54,973 bases of DNA. It comes from a virus. Where the stretch lies: IMG/VR virus record IMGVR_UViG_3300046752_000076, positions 1 to 54,973 of that record. One strand, 5' to 3'. Of the stretch, positions 32,126 through 39,686 are shown piece after piece; the first letter of the stretch is position 1; the number at the start of each line of letters is the position of its first letter. The notes below the pieces were generated by a model that saw only the letters and a list, made by a program, of their open reading frames with translations, had not been told where the DNA came from and did no database searches. The position numbers were made by a program, and so were the translations under genes.

Positions 32126-34105
32126 ATGTTTTCGCAAAATTCTGTATCTGCCCTAGCGACTGAGCTAGACAAGCTGTCTCGCATCATGGGTAACAAGAAC
32201 GTACGTACCACTTTCAACGGGAGTGGTGCTTACACCGATGGTCATACTGTCAACGTGCCAGCAATGGACATGGACGCGCAGCTTGACCCAACCCACCAAG
32301 CGATCATGCGTGGCTATCATATACACGAGGTCAGCCACGTTACTGACACTGACTTCAGCGTGTTCAACAAACGTGGCGTCAAGAAGATCAAGGACACATG
32401 GAACTGCTGTGAGGATGTGTTCGTAGAGCGCAAGGCTATGGAGAAATTTCCAGGAGCAAGGCGTTCTCTCCAACAGACAATCAATCACGTACTTGAGAAA
32501 GAGAACGAGCACTGGGCTGACAACCCAGAGAAGGATGAGAAGCGTCGAGAGAAGTGGTGGACAGAGATACCATACGCTGCTCTGCAAGTGGCTCGTAGGA
32601 AGATGGGGTACGACAGCGAGGCACTGGATCAGTACATTGATGACATGCCAAAGGAACTAATGAGAGAAGCGCGGAAGTTCTCCACGAAGATGATCGACGC
32701 TGACAATTCACATGATGCTCTGGCGGTTGCTCGTGCAATCGAGCGCCGCATGAAGAAGCTTGGTGAGGAGTACGTCGAAGAGGAACAGGAGAAGCAACAG
32801 CAAGGGATCGGTCAGCCCAACCCAGAAGGTGACGAGCAAGGGCGTATTGAGAACGGTAGCGATCAAAACTCTGACGACGGCGACAGTGATGGCGACGGAG
32901 ACGACAACGGTGATGGCGATGGCGACGGAACGAACGGTGGCGGCGACGGCGAAGACGGCGACGGCGGTGCTGGCGGTAGCGGCGGTGACGATGAAGACGG
33001 CGACGCTGACACTGGTACGAACGCTCAACCCATTACCATCGATCCCAACGAGGGTGGCTTCAGTACTGCTGATGCTGAAGAGCGTGCAAAGGGTGCGATG
33101 AACGCTGTCTTTGGCAAGTACTCAAGCAAGGATGCCAAACACGTTTGCACTGACAAAGCGGAAGTGTTCGACGATCACAAGCAAGTTTGGTCGTGGCTGT
33201 ATGATGTTGCCAATAGAACGGACAACGGTAAACGCGTCCACGCGCACATCAAAAACAACATTCAGGGACATAGGACTACGCCCCATGGGAGTACGCATCT
33301 TACCACCAGAAACAACACGAAGATTATGAATGAGCGTATGCCTGATGATGTTCGTTTGTATAGCGCTAGACTTGCACGTCTACTGTTGTCGCAAGAGGAC
33401 AGACGTAAAGAAGGTGGTCATCGTTCTGGCAAGATCGATGCGCGTAGGCTTTCACAAATCAAAGCAGGCAACACCAATGTCTTTGCACGTAACAGTGTAA
33501 CCAAGACTGCTGAGACGCGCATCATGGTTGCGGTTGATGGTTCGTCCAGTATGCAATGGGAGCCTACCGTTTCTGCAATACTGGCTCTCAACCAGTGCCT
33601 TGGTCGTGCCAATGTCAAGTTTGATATTGTCGAATGGGGTGGCGTATCATGGGGGCATCAAGACAAAGTGTTTGGAGACAGACCTTGGCTTGTCTATCAC
33701 AAGAAATCTTCCGACAACTGGCGAAAGATCAACACTGGCTTTGAGTTCCAGCCAGTCGGCGGCGACACACCCACGTACTCTAGCATGGTTGGTACTGCTC
33801 GTATTATGAGCGAGTGGCAAGAGCCTCGACGCGTGCTCCTGTTCCTTACTGATGGCAAACCCAATGGTAGGGAACATGAGAGCAAGGTGGTTGGTGATCT
33901 TGTCAAGGATATGTTCGCTGGCGGTATCGAAAGCTACGCCGTTTATATTGGACGGCAGCTCAAAGAAAATTCTGTTACGAGACAATTGTTGGACATGATG
34001 TTCGATGACAAATGGACAGAGTGTACGTTCGAGAAGCTTGGCGAGACATTGCTCGGCGGTATCGAGAGGCTGCTCATCAAAGGGGGTCACGCCCATGCCG
34101 CGTGA
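32126..34105 (+). CDS. CobT-like VWA protein with metallopeptidase motif
   Basis: A 659-aa protein in three parts. Residues 1-200 hold YHIHEVSHVTD (HExxH at 67-71) with NCCEDVFVERK about 25 residues later offering the third zinc ligand, a gluzincin-like pattern. Residues about 215-310 are a very acidic Asp/Gly linker (DSDGDGDDNGDGDGDG), as in CobT. Residues about 460-650 are a VWA domain: IMVAVDGSSSMQW (MIDAS DxSxS) and LFLTDGKPNG. It follows its AAA+ partner by 24 bases with AAGGAG before the ATG. CobT proper is a chelatase subunit; phage relatives with HExxH may instead be ATPase-driven proteases. Family firm, activity open. Confidence 0.85.
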   Translation: MFSQNSVSALATELDKLSRIMGNKNVRTTFNGSGAYTDGHTVNVPAMDMDAQLDPTHQAIMRGYHIHEVSHVTDTDFSVFNKRGVKKIKDTWNCCEDVFVERKAMEKFPGARRSLQQTINHVLEKENEHWADNPEKDEKRREKWWTEIPYAALQVARRKMGYDSEALDQYIDDMPKELMREARKFSTKMIDADNSHDALAVARAIERRMKKLGEEYVEEEQEKQQQGIGQPNPEGDEQGRIENGSDQNSDDGDSDGDGDDNGDGDGDGTNGGGDGEDGDGGAGGSGGDDEDGDADTGTNAQPITIDPNEGGFSTADAEERAKGAMNAVFGKYSSKDAKHVCTDKAEVFDDHKQVWSWLYDVANRTDNGKRVHAHIKNNIQGHRTTPHGSTHLTTRNNTKIMNERMPDDVRLYSARLARLLLSQEDRRKEGGHRSGKIDARRLSQIKAGNTNVFARNSVTKTAETRIMVAVDGSSSMQWEPTVSAILALNQCLGRANVKFDIVEWGGVSWGHQDKVFGDRPWLVYHKKSSDNWRKINTGFEFQPVGGDTPTYSSMVGTARIMSEWQEPRRVLLFLTDGKPNGREHESKVVGDLVKDMFAGGIESYAVYIGRQLKENSVTRQLLDMMFDDKWTECTFEKLGETLLGGIERLLIKGGHAHAA

Positions 34106-34415
34106 TCTCAAACTACCCAGAAGTTTTGACCCGAAGGTCAATCCCACCATGAAACGAGACTGGTTCAAGCTGGCTGATGGCTGGCGACCACACTCATGGT
34201 GGTGGCATGTGGCGTACGTCATCCGATCAAAGCGCGTACGCCACGCCGATGAAGAAAAGATTAAGCGCGTGATGCGCTTGATCGATAACAAACTTCCCCA
34301 TCTACAGGAGGATTACACCCGTGGAAGTACTAACACAAGCAGTACTCTGCCTAGCATTGAACGTATACTTCGAGGCGAGGTCAGAGGATACGAGGGGACA
34401 ACTCGCCGTGGCTGA
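34095..34415 (+). CDS. Small basic protein, unknown (106 aa)
   Basis: Start at the ATG at 34095 (MPRDLKLPRSFDPKVNPTMK), overlapping the VWA gene end by 11 bases. Trp/His-rich in the middle (WRPHSWWWHVAYVIRSKRV) and basic. It overlaps the cell-wall hydrolase gene by 95 bases in another frame, so the last 30 residues may be incidental. A perfect ten-base inverted repeat (GTGGCGTACG at 34209, CGTACGCCAC at 34235) lies inside. Not recognised; it may belong to the VWA/ATPase set. Confidence 0.6.
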   Translation: MPRDLKLPRSFDPKVNPTMKRDWFKLADGWRPHSWWWHVAYVIRSKRVRHADEEKIKRVMRLIDNKLPHLQEDYTRGSTNTSSTLPSIERILRGEVRGYEGTTRRG

Positions 34416-34707
34416 AGTCACACTCAATCGAGTGAAGAGCGAGAAATATCCCGACAATATTTGTGATGTTGTGTGGCAACGAAAGCAGTTTAGTTGGACG
34501 CACGATGGCAAGAGCGACAACCCAAAGCACGCAAAGGCTTGGGAGAAAGCGCAACGAATAGCGCTGTTCGCAATCACGACAGGCAACAAGATAGTGGGAG
34601 ATGACGTCACCCACTATCACGCAAGTTATACGCAACCGTACTGGACAAACTCTTATGAACGCGTTGCGCAAGTTGGAACACATATTTTCTACAAGAGAAA
34701 GGGTTAG
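34321..34707 (+). CDS. SleB-type cell wall hydrolase (128 aa)
   Basis: GTG start at 34321 with a strong AGGAGG twelve bases upstream. ALNVYFEARSED (catalytic Glu about residue 18), LAVAEVTLNRVKSEKYPDNICDVVWQ, QFSWTHDGK and DVTHYHA match the Hydrolase_2/SleB family of lytic enzymes in order and spacing. These cleave the peptidoglycan sugar backbone. There is no signal peptide, so export would need a holin or another route. It lies in the early plus-strand operon, separate from the amidase of the lysis cassette. It could be an endolysin or help during infection. Confidence 0.85.
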   Translation: MEVLTQAVLCLALNVYFEARSEDTRGQLAVAEVTLNRVKSEKYPDNICDVVWQRKQFSWTHDGKSDNPKHAKAWEKAQRIALFAITTGNKIVGDDVTHYHASYTQPYWTNSYERVAQVGTHIFYKRKG

Positions 34708-34710
34708 AAT

Positions 34711-34887
34711 ATGTTGGTAAGAAATAAAGTTGAGGTAGTGAACGCGCTCAAGCGAATGGAAGTTAAGGTCGGTAACTTACGCCTTGAGTTCAAAGCGACA
34801 GGCAACCCACGAAAGTATGACATGGATGAGATGCTTACGCTCATCGACAAAGTTAAATCTAATTTAGCAGGAGCAGAAAAGACATGA
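34711..34887 (+). CDS. Small helical protein, unknown (58 aa)
   Basis: ATG at 34711 encodes MLVRNKVEVVNALKRMEVKV and ends with TGA overlapping the next ATG (ATGA). It looks like a single amphipathic helical domain. Tight spacing (three bases from the hydrolase stop) supports it as a gene. Confidence 0.6.
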   Translation: MLVRNKVEVVNALKRMEVKVGNLRLEFKATGNPRKYDMDEMLTLIDKVKSNLAGAEKT

Positions 34888-35246
34888 CGGATTTTAATCA
34901 CGAAGATGTATTAAGAGAAAAGATGCTTGCGTTCGAAAGAGCGCAAGTGAAACTCAAACTAAGACCAGTGCTTCCGTGCGATAGGAAAAGCGAAGACCGA
35001 GTTATTAAGACTTCCGAAGAAAAGCGCGAGGCCAGGATCAAACTCTACGAAATCATCTTAGAGAACATGAACGACAGCGAAGTCGTGACCGCGCAGGAGA
35101 TAGCCGTTCGTACGAACATACCAATGCAGTCGGCAGCGAACTACTTACGCTCGATGGAGAAGGAAGAGTATGTGGCTGCGATACCCAGAGTGAGTAAGAA
35201 TAATCGATGCTGGGCGTTCGCAAAAACAGGGAAGATGGTGGCATGA
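34884..35246 (+). CDS. Winged-helix DNA-binding protein candidate (120 aa)
   Basis: The middle of this 120-aa protein (YEIILENMNDSEVVTAQEIA ... NIPMQSAANYLRSMEKEEYV) has the helix-turn-helix plus wing spacing of MarR/replication-type winged helices, with an aromatic-rich wing (NRCWAFAKTG). It is coupled to both neighbours by ATGA overlaps. It may regulate early or replication genes. The fold call is from pattern only. Confidence 0.6.
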   Translation: MTDFNHEDVLREKMLAFERAQVKLKLRPVLPCDRKSEDRVIKTSEEKREARIKLYEIILENMNDSEVVTAQEIAVRTNIPMQSAANYLRSMEKEEYVAAIPRVSKNNRCWAFAKTGKMVA

Positions 35247-35458
35247 CAGAAAAGAAACCAACAGCGATATACAAGTTTACCGAGCATGAGGTTATCACCC
35301 TCATGCTTGCGTTAGAAGATGGGATCAAGACAGGGAGAGAGCGCAAAGAAAAAAAGGCAGTCAAAGATATGATGGCGTTATTCGAGCGCCTCATGCTTGA
35401 CCTTGCGATGGCGAAGATGCTCTGGGATGAGCAGTCGGATGGAAAGTATTTGCAATGA
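35243..35458 (+). CDS. Small helical protein, unknown (71 aa)
   Basis: Start at the ATG at 35243 (MTEKKPTAIYKFTEHEVITL), overlapping the previous stop. The protein is a helical, Met- and Lys-rich 71-mer without Cys or membrane span. Overlap with the next gene is ATGA. Not recognised. Confidence 0.6.
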   Translation: MTEKKPTAIYKFTEHEVITLMLALEDGIKTGRERKEKKAVKDMMALFERLMLDLAMAKMLWDEQSDGKYLQ

Positions 35459-35736
35459 GCGAAGATCGCCAACCAGAAATCAAATACGTACGAAAGAGAT
35501 TGTATGTCACCGACGACCAAACGCCTGCGTTGTCGGTTGACGATGATGGATATGTGCGCTGCGGCCTGACCGTTGATATGCGTACGAACGATATGCTTGT
35601 CTTGGGACTGGTGCTGTCACTCAAAAATAAGAAATGGAAAGCTGACCTGATCGAACGCGTAAAAGAAAAGATGGAAGGTGCAACGACGCCGACATCTCGA
35701 AGCGTTCGCATCATGGAACTTTTAGGCGACGATTAA
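35455..35736 (+). CDS. Early protein, unknown (93 aa)
   Basis: MSEDRQPEIKYVRKRLYVTD starts a 93-aa protein with a beta-rich first half (YVRCGLTVDMRTNDMLVLGL) and a basic helix (KADLIERVKEKM). It is the last gene of the plus-strand early operon; a terminator hairpin follows 41 bases after the stop. Not recognised. Confidence 0.6.
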   Translation: MSEDRQPEIKYVRKRLYVTDDQTPALSVDDDGYVRCGLTVDMRTNDMLVLGLVLSLKNKKWKADLIERVKEKMEGATTPTSRSVRIMELLGDD

Positions 35737-35777
35737 TCATGTACTAGGGGGCACCCGAGAAGGCTTGGCTGAAATGA

Positions 35778-35845
35778 AAAACCGCCCAGTAGATCAAGCT
35801 GATTAGCAAGCCCACACAAGACCCTACTGAGCGGTTTTATTTTTC
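35778..35845. terminator. Bidirectional terminator between convergent operons
   Basis: AAAACCGC and CAGTAG on the left pair with CTACTG and GCGGTTTT on the right (14 pairs, one internal mismatch) around a 31-base loop, followed on the plus strand by ATTTTT and on the minus strand by GGTTTTT. It lies between the early plus operon and the minus-strand gene ending at 36025. Confidence 0.8.
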
Positions 35846-36024
35846 CCCACACCGATCATGTAACTCGGCGGTAGCTACTCTGGGGCTACAGTCTCAGGCG
35901 AAAGGAGATATCCTTCTCTGTAGTGACGCGGTTATCGGCTTGTATGAAAACAATATATAGAACCGAAGCGCACTCACGCCTTACGCATTAGGTGAGCCTT
36001 CGTCCATCAAGACCCACCCAATTC
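35846..36024. other. Non-coding stretch with small inverted repeats
   Basis: No gene seen. It contains GTAGC-GCTAC at about 35871-35890, AAGGA-GATA-TCCTT at 35901-35914 and CTCAC-GTGAG at about 35971-35995, the last enclosing TTACGCAT as found in the early/late control region. It may carry ends of convergent transcripts or a small RNA; nothing further can be supported. Confidence 0.35.
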
Positions 36025-36753
36025 CTAAACGCACGTTGGGTTCACTTGCTCCATTCGACGTGCATAAACTATTGTTGTATGTGCCTTACCCACACTGTTG
36101 TGAGTTGTGTAACTGGCTTCCACCAATCTCCCACCACGACATAACCTTACACACGCCGATTGTACCTTGGTGTAACAACCGTTCTGTGTGCTATCAAAGT
36201 CTTTACGTTTGACAGGATTGATCGAGAGTATAGACCATAACACGTCCACGAAACCCATAGGCTCAATCGACAACACGTCGAGGATCATATCGTCGAGTTC
36301 ACCGTTAGACATGTGTAGTAAAGTTGTGAACATTTGATCTCTTATTTTGAGCAAACTATCTGCGTCTGTCGCATCAGTCACAACTTCTCTGGGTCTGTCG
36401 TCGGTGACAACTTCAGCCCATTCGGTAAGTATCTCGTCGTCCGTTTTATCTTCAACGTCGATTACTTCTTCGTCGTCGTCTTCTTCGATGAGAACTGTAT
36501 CTTCGTCCTCAGTATCAAGCCTGATTGCTATCCACTTAGCTAAGTGAAGTCGCTCTGGAAAATTAGGCTTGACCGTTGCTTTATATCTGTCGCCAACACG
36601 AACATCACAAGCGTTCGCCATAGCAACTGAGATGTAACACACCTCGTTTTCTGGTGTGGTTGAAAATGCTGCGCCTGTCTTTGCGCAACCTGTTACTTCT
36701 AGAACTGTAGTTGTGTATCTCTGCATCTTAATAACCATTAAATTTGTGTTCAT
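36025..36753 (-). CDS. Unknown protein near attP (242 aa)
   Basis: Begins MNTNLMVIKMQRYTTTVLEV; a second ATG (MQRYTT, 36726) is possible. The first 80 residues look like a beta-barrel/OB-type fold (VRVGDRYKATVKPNFPERLH), followed by an acidic linker (IEEDDDEEVIDVEDKTDDE) and a helical domain with MSNGELDDMILDVL. The C-terminal part has several Cys and VYARRM. Located at the end of the integrase-side minus transcript and close to attP, a placement typical of lysogeny cargo. Not recognised. Confidence 0.6.
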   Translation of the reverse strand: MNTNLMVIKMQRYTTTVLEVTGCAKTGAAFSTTPENEVCYISVAMANACDVRVGDRYKATVKPNFPERLHLAKWIAIRLDTEDEDTVLIEEDDDEEVIDVEDKTDDEILTEWAEVVTDDRPREVVTDATDADSLLKIRDQMFTTLLHMSNGELDDMILDVLSIEPMGFVDVLWSILSINPVKRKDFDSTQNGCYTKVQSACVRLCRGGRLVEASYTTHNSVGKAHTTIVYARRMEQVNPTCV

Positions 36754-36845
36754 CCCTAACGATGAGTTGATATGTGAACCAAGTTGTGTGACAACTTGGA
36801 CTGCTCAATGAACACCAAAAGTTATATAAGGTATGTAGGATTTCT

Positions 36846-36885
36846 CTTAGCAGGGGAGCGCCTTCGACCACTCGGCCACGTCTCC
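36846..36885 (-). tRNA. Partial tRNA-Ser(GCU), 5' half: probable attP core
   Basis: Reading the minus strand from 36885: GGAGACG (acceptor 5' strand), TG, GCC-GAGTGGTCGAA-GGC (D arm), G, CTCCC (anticodon stem) and CTGCTAA (anticodon loop with GCT), then one base that still fits a tRNA before the match ends (GAGAAATCC instead of GGGAG...). It is therefore the 40-base 5' half of a serine tRNA gene, not a working tRNA. It lies 97 bases beyond the integrase gene. Phage tRNA halves next to integrases are usually attP cores, so integration into the host tRNA-Ser(GCU) gene is inferred. Confidence 0.85.
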
Positions 36886-36981
36886 GTGGATGGTGATACG
36901 CGTTACGCTTTTGATCTGCAAGAGTTATTTCCATGAGCTTATGTATAACTTTCGATGTCCAAATTAGTTGTGTGGCTGACG

Positions 36982-37992
36982 CTACGTAAGCGACATCACG
37001 GCTGCTTTGTGATCTTCGTATGTTGTGTTCATGTATCGCATGACCATCTTCAAATCACTGTGCCCAAGTAAATCAGCGATCACTTTAGGCGGTACGCCAT
37101 TACGTGCAAGACGTGTAGCGAATGTGTGGCGTAGTGTGTACGGACTTTTATTTATCTTTAGTTTATCCGTCACCTTACGCCAGTGATACCCGATCTGTTT
37201 GTTCGTTTCGAACGGTCTGCCTTCCAGCAAGAACGGATATAAACTTGGCGGTGGATCACTCTTTGGTATTGTTGCGAGTGCCCTGTCGTTAAGGGGCACC
37301 CGACGCTCCCTGAGTTCTCCGTCTGCTCCCTTATACGAGCCGAGGACTACCGTACTGTTGGTAAAGTCTACGGCTGTATAAGTTAAACGCATTGCTTCTA
37401 TTGGTCGTGCGCCAGTATGCAAAAGGAAAGTACACAATCGTCTCACGTCAGGATGCAAATCAGGAAAGATTAATTCTATCTCTTCCACTGACAGCGTATC
37501 GGTTTTGTGTTTTCCCTCTCGCGGCTTCTTTATTTTTATACTGTCACGTAACCCTAAAGATGCAGCAAAATTTAGCAGACCTTGTAATTGGTTTAAGTCA
37601 CGTCTGATCGTAGAGTTCGCATTGCCTTTGTTGACGTGTACCTCTTCAACATATTCCTCAATATCATTAAGGTCTATCTTGTTGACTTGGTAGTCACCAA
37701 AGTAATCCGTCAATCGCATTACGTAATCCACTGTAGACTTTGAGCTGCCTGTGTGCGGCGACTTTAAATATCTACGCGCTACGGATTTGAATTTGTTTTG
37801 TGCTCCATGAGTATTCTTCGCACCTAACTTAATCGCACCCGATAAAACCTTCGCTTCAAACTCAGCGCATAGGTCTTTAGCGTGGACGTAATCATGTGTA
37901 CCCAGAGTATGCCTTACTCGTAATCCTTGGAACGAGCCAATGGCGTGGTACATTTTACGACCAGAAATTTTTTTAACTTTGAATAACGGCAT
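36982..37992 (-). CDS. int: Tyrosine-family integrase
   Basis: A 336-aa tyrosine recombinase with the three expected parts: an N-terminal arm-binding region (FKVKKISGRKMYHAIGSFQG), a SAM-like core-binding domain (about 60-160) and the catalytic domain. Active residues: R196 in HTGARPIEAMRL, K221 in SYKGADG, Y285-x-x-R288-H289 in SPYTLRHTFATRL, H311 in LLGHSD and the nucleophile Y320 in MRYMNTT. All are present, so it should be active. AGGAG lies eight bases before the ATG. With the adjacent tRNA-Ser half it makes a site-specific integration module. Confidence 0.95.
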   Translation of the reverse strand: MPLFKVKKISGRKMYHAIGSFQGLRVRHTLGTHDYVHAKDLCAEFEAKVLSGAIKLGAKNTHGAQNKFKSVARRYLKSPHTGSSKSTVDYVMRLTDYFGDYQVNKIDLNDIEEYVEEVHVNKGNANSTIRRDLNQLQGLLNFAASLGLRDSIKIKKPREGKHKTDTLSVEEIELIFPDLHPDVRRLCTFLLHTGARPIEAMRLTYTAVDFTNSTVVLGSYKGADGELRERRVPLNDRALATIPKSDPPPSLYPFLLEGRPFETNKQIGYHWRKVTDKLKINKSPYTLRHTFATRLARNGVPPKVIADLLGHSDLKMVMRYMNTTYEDHKAAVMSLT

Positions 37993-37995
37993 CCG

Positions 37996-38190
37996 TTACA
38001 CTCCTACGGGTGGGGCTAGGGGAACAACGGGAATACTCCATGCTCTACCACTGACCCAATCTGACTGAGGTACTCCGCACCTCTGCATCATTTTAAATCT
38101 CTGAATAATTCTTGACGTTGATGTGCATAAGTAGGACCAATTATAGTGTGACCCTTTAGCTATGTTATGTTTCATATAGTTAGGGAACAT
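37996..38190 (-). CDS. Small protein between integrase and LuxR gene (64 aa)
   Basis: MFPNYMKHNIAKGSHYNWSY begins a 64-aa basic protein; the start overlaps the LuxR-type stop (TAATG) and the integrase begins three bases after its stop. The middle (RIIQRFKMMQRCGVPQSDWV) could be a small helix-turn-helix. Genes in this position are often excisionases (recombination directionality factors), but I cannot confirm that fold here. The Pro-rich end (IPVVPLAPPVGV) is unusual. Confidence 0.5.
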   Translation of the reverse strand: MFPNYMKHNIAKGSHYNWSYLCTSTSRIIQRFKMMQRCGVPQSDWVSGRAWSIPVVPLAPPVGV

Positions 38191-38729
38191 TATTCTGTTT
38201 CCCTTCTGTAAATCGCAGCGTGTGGATCGTTGCCGACTTCAAAAGTCTTGCCCCAATCTACTGGCAAACCACCAGATGCTTTCTGGTAATCTGTCGGGTC
38301 AACCCGTTCCATAATATCGTTTAGAACGAGGGCTGCCTGACCCCTTGTTTTAGTTCCAACCTTCTTGCAGACCGCACGTACATGCAACTTCACAGTATTC
38401 TCTCCGATATTTAGAACTTGGCCTATGTCTTTATTAGACCATCCTTCTATTAAGAGCTGTGATGTAACATGTTGCTTAGATGTCATAGTACGTAGCAAAG
38501 ATAATTCTGCTGCGGATACTTTAACATCTTGAGCAAGTACGTTGCTTTGGTTGGCAGTACTATTACTAAGTAATAAGTTTGTAATAATGTCCAACTTGGC
38601 TTCAATTCTGGCTAAGTCGAACTTCAAAGTTTGTACTGACATGTTAATATCTTGATCCTTAAAAGTTGATAAGTGAGTTGATAGAAGTTTATCTTCTATA
38701 TCTTCTATGTAGTGTTTACGATACACCAT
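38190..38729 (-). CDS. LuxR-type HTH regulator (179 aa)
   Basis: Start taken at ATG 38729 (MVYRKHYIEDIEDK), with AGGAAAAGG ten bases before; a TTG at 38759 lies upstream. The C-terminal 65 residues are a GerE/LuxR helix-turn-helix: SKQHVTSQLLIEGWSNKDIG, then GENTVKLHVRAVCKKVGTKT and RGQAALV. The N-terminal part is a helical, possibly coiled-coil region (LKFDLARIEAKLDIITNLLL) instead of an autoinducer or receiver domain. It probably controls the lysis-lysogeny choice or integrase expression. The operon order regulator, small protein, integrase supports that. Confidence 0.8.
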   Translation of the reverse strand: MVYRKHYIEDIEDKLLSTHLSTFKDQDINMSVQTLKFDLARIEAKLDIITNLLLSNSTANQSNVLAQDVKVSAAELSLLRTMTSKQHVTSQLLIEGWSNKDIGQVLNIGENTVKLHVRAVCKKVGTKTRGQAALVLNDIMERVDPTDYQKASGGLPVDWGKTFEVGNDPHAAIYRRETE

Positions 38730-38803
38730 TGTCAACAACCTTTTCCTAGTTACGCACAACTTTGTACGTAAAACACTGATAATAAATGAAACTTTTTATA
38801 ACT

Positions 38804-39202
38804 TTAGATGTGTGCTTTTAAAACAAAGCAAGCTTTCATACGTTTAACCAAGTAATCTGTATACCCCGACCAAAACTTTTTAAGTTCTGGTGAGGCCGCT
38901 AGGTTTTGATACTTTGAACGACACGGCTGTTCGGGGCAACGGGTGTGTACTGCCCATCCTTCTGCAACCATCACATCTAAAATATGGTTGCAACCTCGCT
39001 GACTTAATTGCGCACCTTTCGCAATTTTGTTAGCTGAAATACCTTTCTCTCCCCCCTCTAATATAAGGAGAGCGACGTCCCATCTCGACCAAGACGAGAA
39101 AATGTAATTACACAACCTCTTATTATGGTCGAGCTTTAAGTCTTCAAGTCTTTTCGAACTTGTAACACACAGATTAAGGACTTCACGTTCAATAGGTTTC
39201 AT
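38804..39202 (-). CDS. MarR-like winged-helix regulator (132 aa)
   Basis: A 132-aa protein: SWSRWDVALLILEGGEKGISANKIAKGAQLSQRGCNHILD is a winged-helix DNA-binding region, followed by MVAEGWAVHTRC and a C-terminal helix (WSGYTDYLVKRMKACF) suited to dimerisation, the MarR arrangement. It lies 75 bases upstream of the LuxR-type gene on the same strand. Repressor of lysogeny or lysis genes is a reasonable guess; its operator is not identified. Confidence 0.7.
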   Translation of the reverse strand: MKPIEREVLNLCVTSSKRLEDLKLDHNKRLCNYIFSSWSRWDVALLILEGGEKGISANKIAKGAQLSQRGCNHILDVMVAEGWAVHTRCPEQPCRSKYQNLAASPELKKFWSGYTDYLVKRMKACFVLKAHI

Positions 39203-39313
39203 GGTTTGAAAAATTAATAATCAGTTTCATTACCACTACAGTTTCGAAAAAAAATAGTAAAGTAAACTGAACTGAGTTCGCTTAATATACAAGCCTAATG
39301 AACATAATAGTTA

Positions 39314-39523
39314 CTAATCGCACACCCGATGGTGTGTTTCGTTATGAACTATAACGTCTGTGAGCATCTCTTTATCGTTCTTCATTAACCAATCGGCTAC
39401 CTCGTCGTTGTCAAAGTAGATGGGGTAGGCTATATCGCAGTACGTATCACCGCTTATCTTTGCGCACCCAAGTAGAGGCACGATCAGACAACTCAGTATC
39501 ATCCATAGCTTTAATTTCATCAT
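39314..39523 (-). CDS. Outer-membrane spanin lipoprotein (Rz1-like)
   Basis: A 69-aa protein with a signal and lipobox: MMKLKLWMILSCLIVPLLGC, in which LLGC is the lipidation site (Cys20). The mature part ends NETHHRVCD. The gene overlaps the end of the inner-membrane partner gene by 77 bases in a different frame, a hallmark of spanin pairs. The mature sequence (IYFDNDEVADWLMKNDKEML) is typical of phage lipoproteins beside lysins. It would link to the inner spanin and fuse the two membranes at lysis. Confidence 0.75.
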   Translation of the reverse strand: MMKLKLWMILSCLIVPLLGCAKISGDTYCDIAYPIYFDNDEVADWLMKNDKEMLTDVIVHNETHHRVCD

Positions 39524-39686
39524 CGATTACTTTCTGTATTTTTAAATTTGACAGGCGTTTTTCGTCTATCTTTCTTTTGATTTTGTCCTGACCCCTTGCG
39601 ACACCTGTTGAATAAATTCCAATCAGGCCAAGTACGAACGCTGCGCCAACGAGCGCGTAGAGCTGAAGCTTTTGCATACCAAACAT
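39447..39686 (-). CDS. Inner-membrane spanin candidate (Rz-like)
   Basis: A 79-aa protein with an N-terminal membrane helix (LYALVGAAFVLGLIGIYSTG, about residues 10-29) and a charged periplasmic helix (KIKRKIDEKRLSNLKIQKVI). The lipoprotein gene begins within its last third, the usual Rz/Rz1 embedding. It follows the amidase gene with no gap. It would span the periplasm with the lipoprotein as partner. Confidence 0.75.
   Translation of the reverse strand: MFGMQKLQLYALVGAAFVLGLIGIYSTGVARGQDKIKRKIDEKRLSNLKIQKVIDDEIKAMDDTELSDRASTWVRKDKR

Noticed and set aside
32880-33020. CRISPR-like or tandem repeat in the GGCGACGG-rich stretch
   Set aside because: It is a coding Asp/Gly-rich linker of the VWA protein with irregular unit length and no spacers.
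38000-38075. Possible tRNA on the minus strand (GGTCAGTGGTAGAGC looks like a D arm)
   Set aside because: No matching acceptor stem, anticodon stem or T arm (no GGTTCGA-type sequence) could be placed around it, and the D stem has a mismatch. It also lies in the coupled 64-aa gene.
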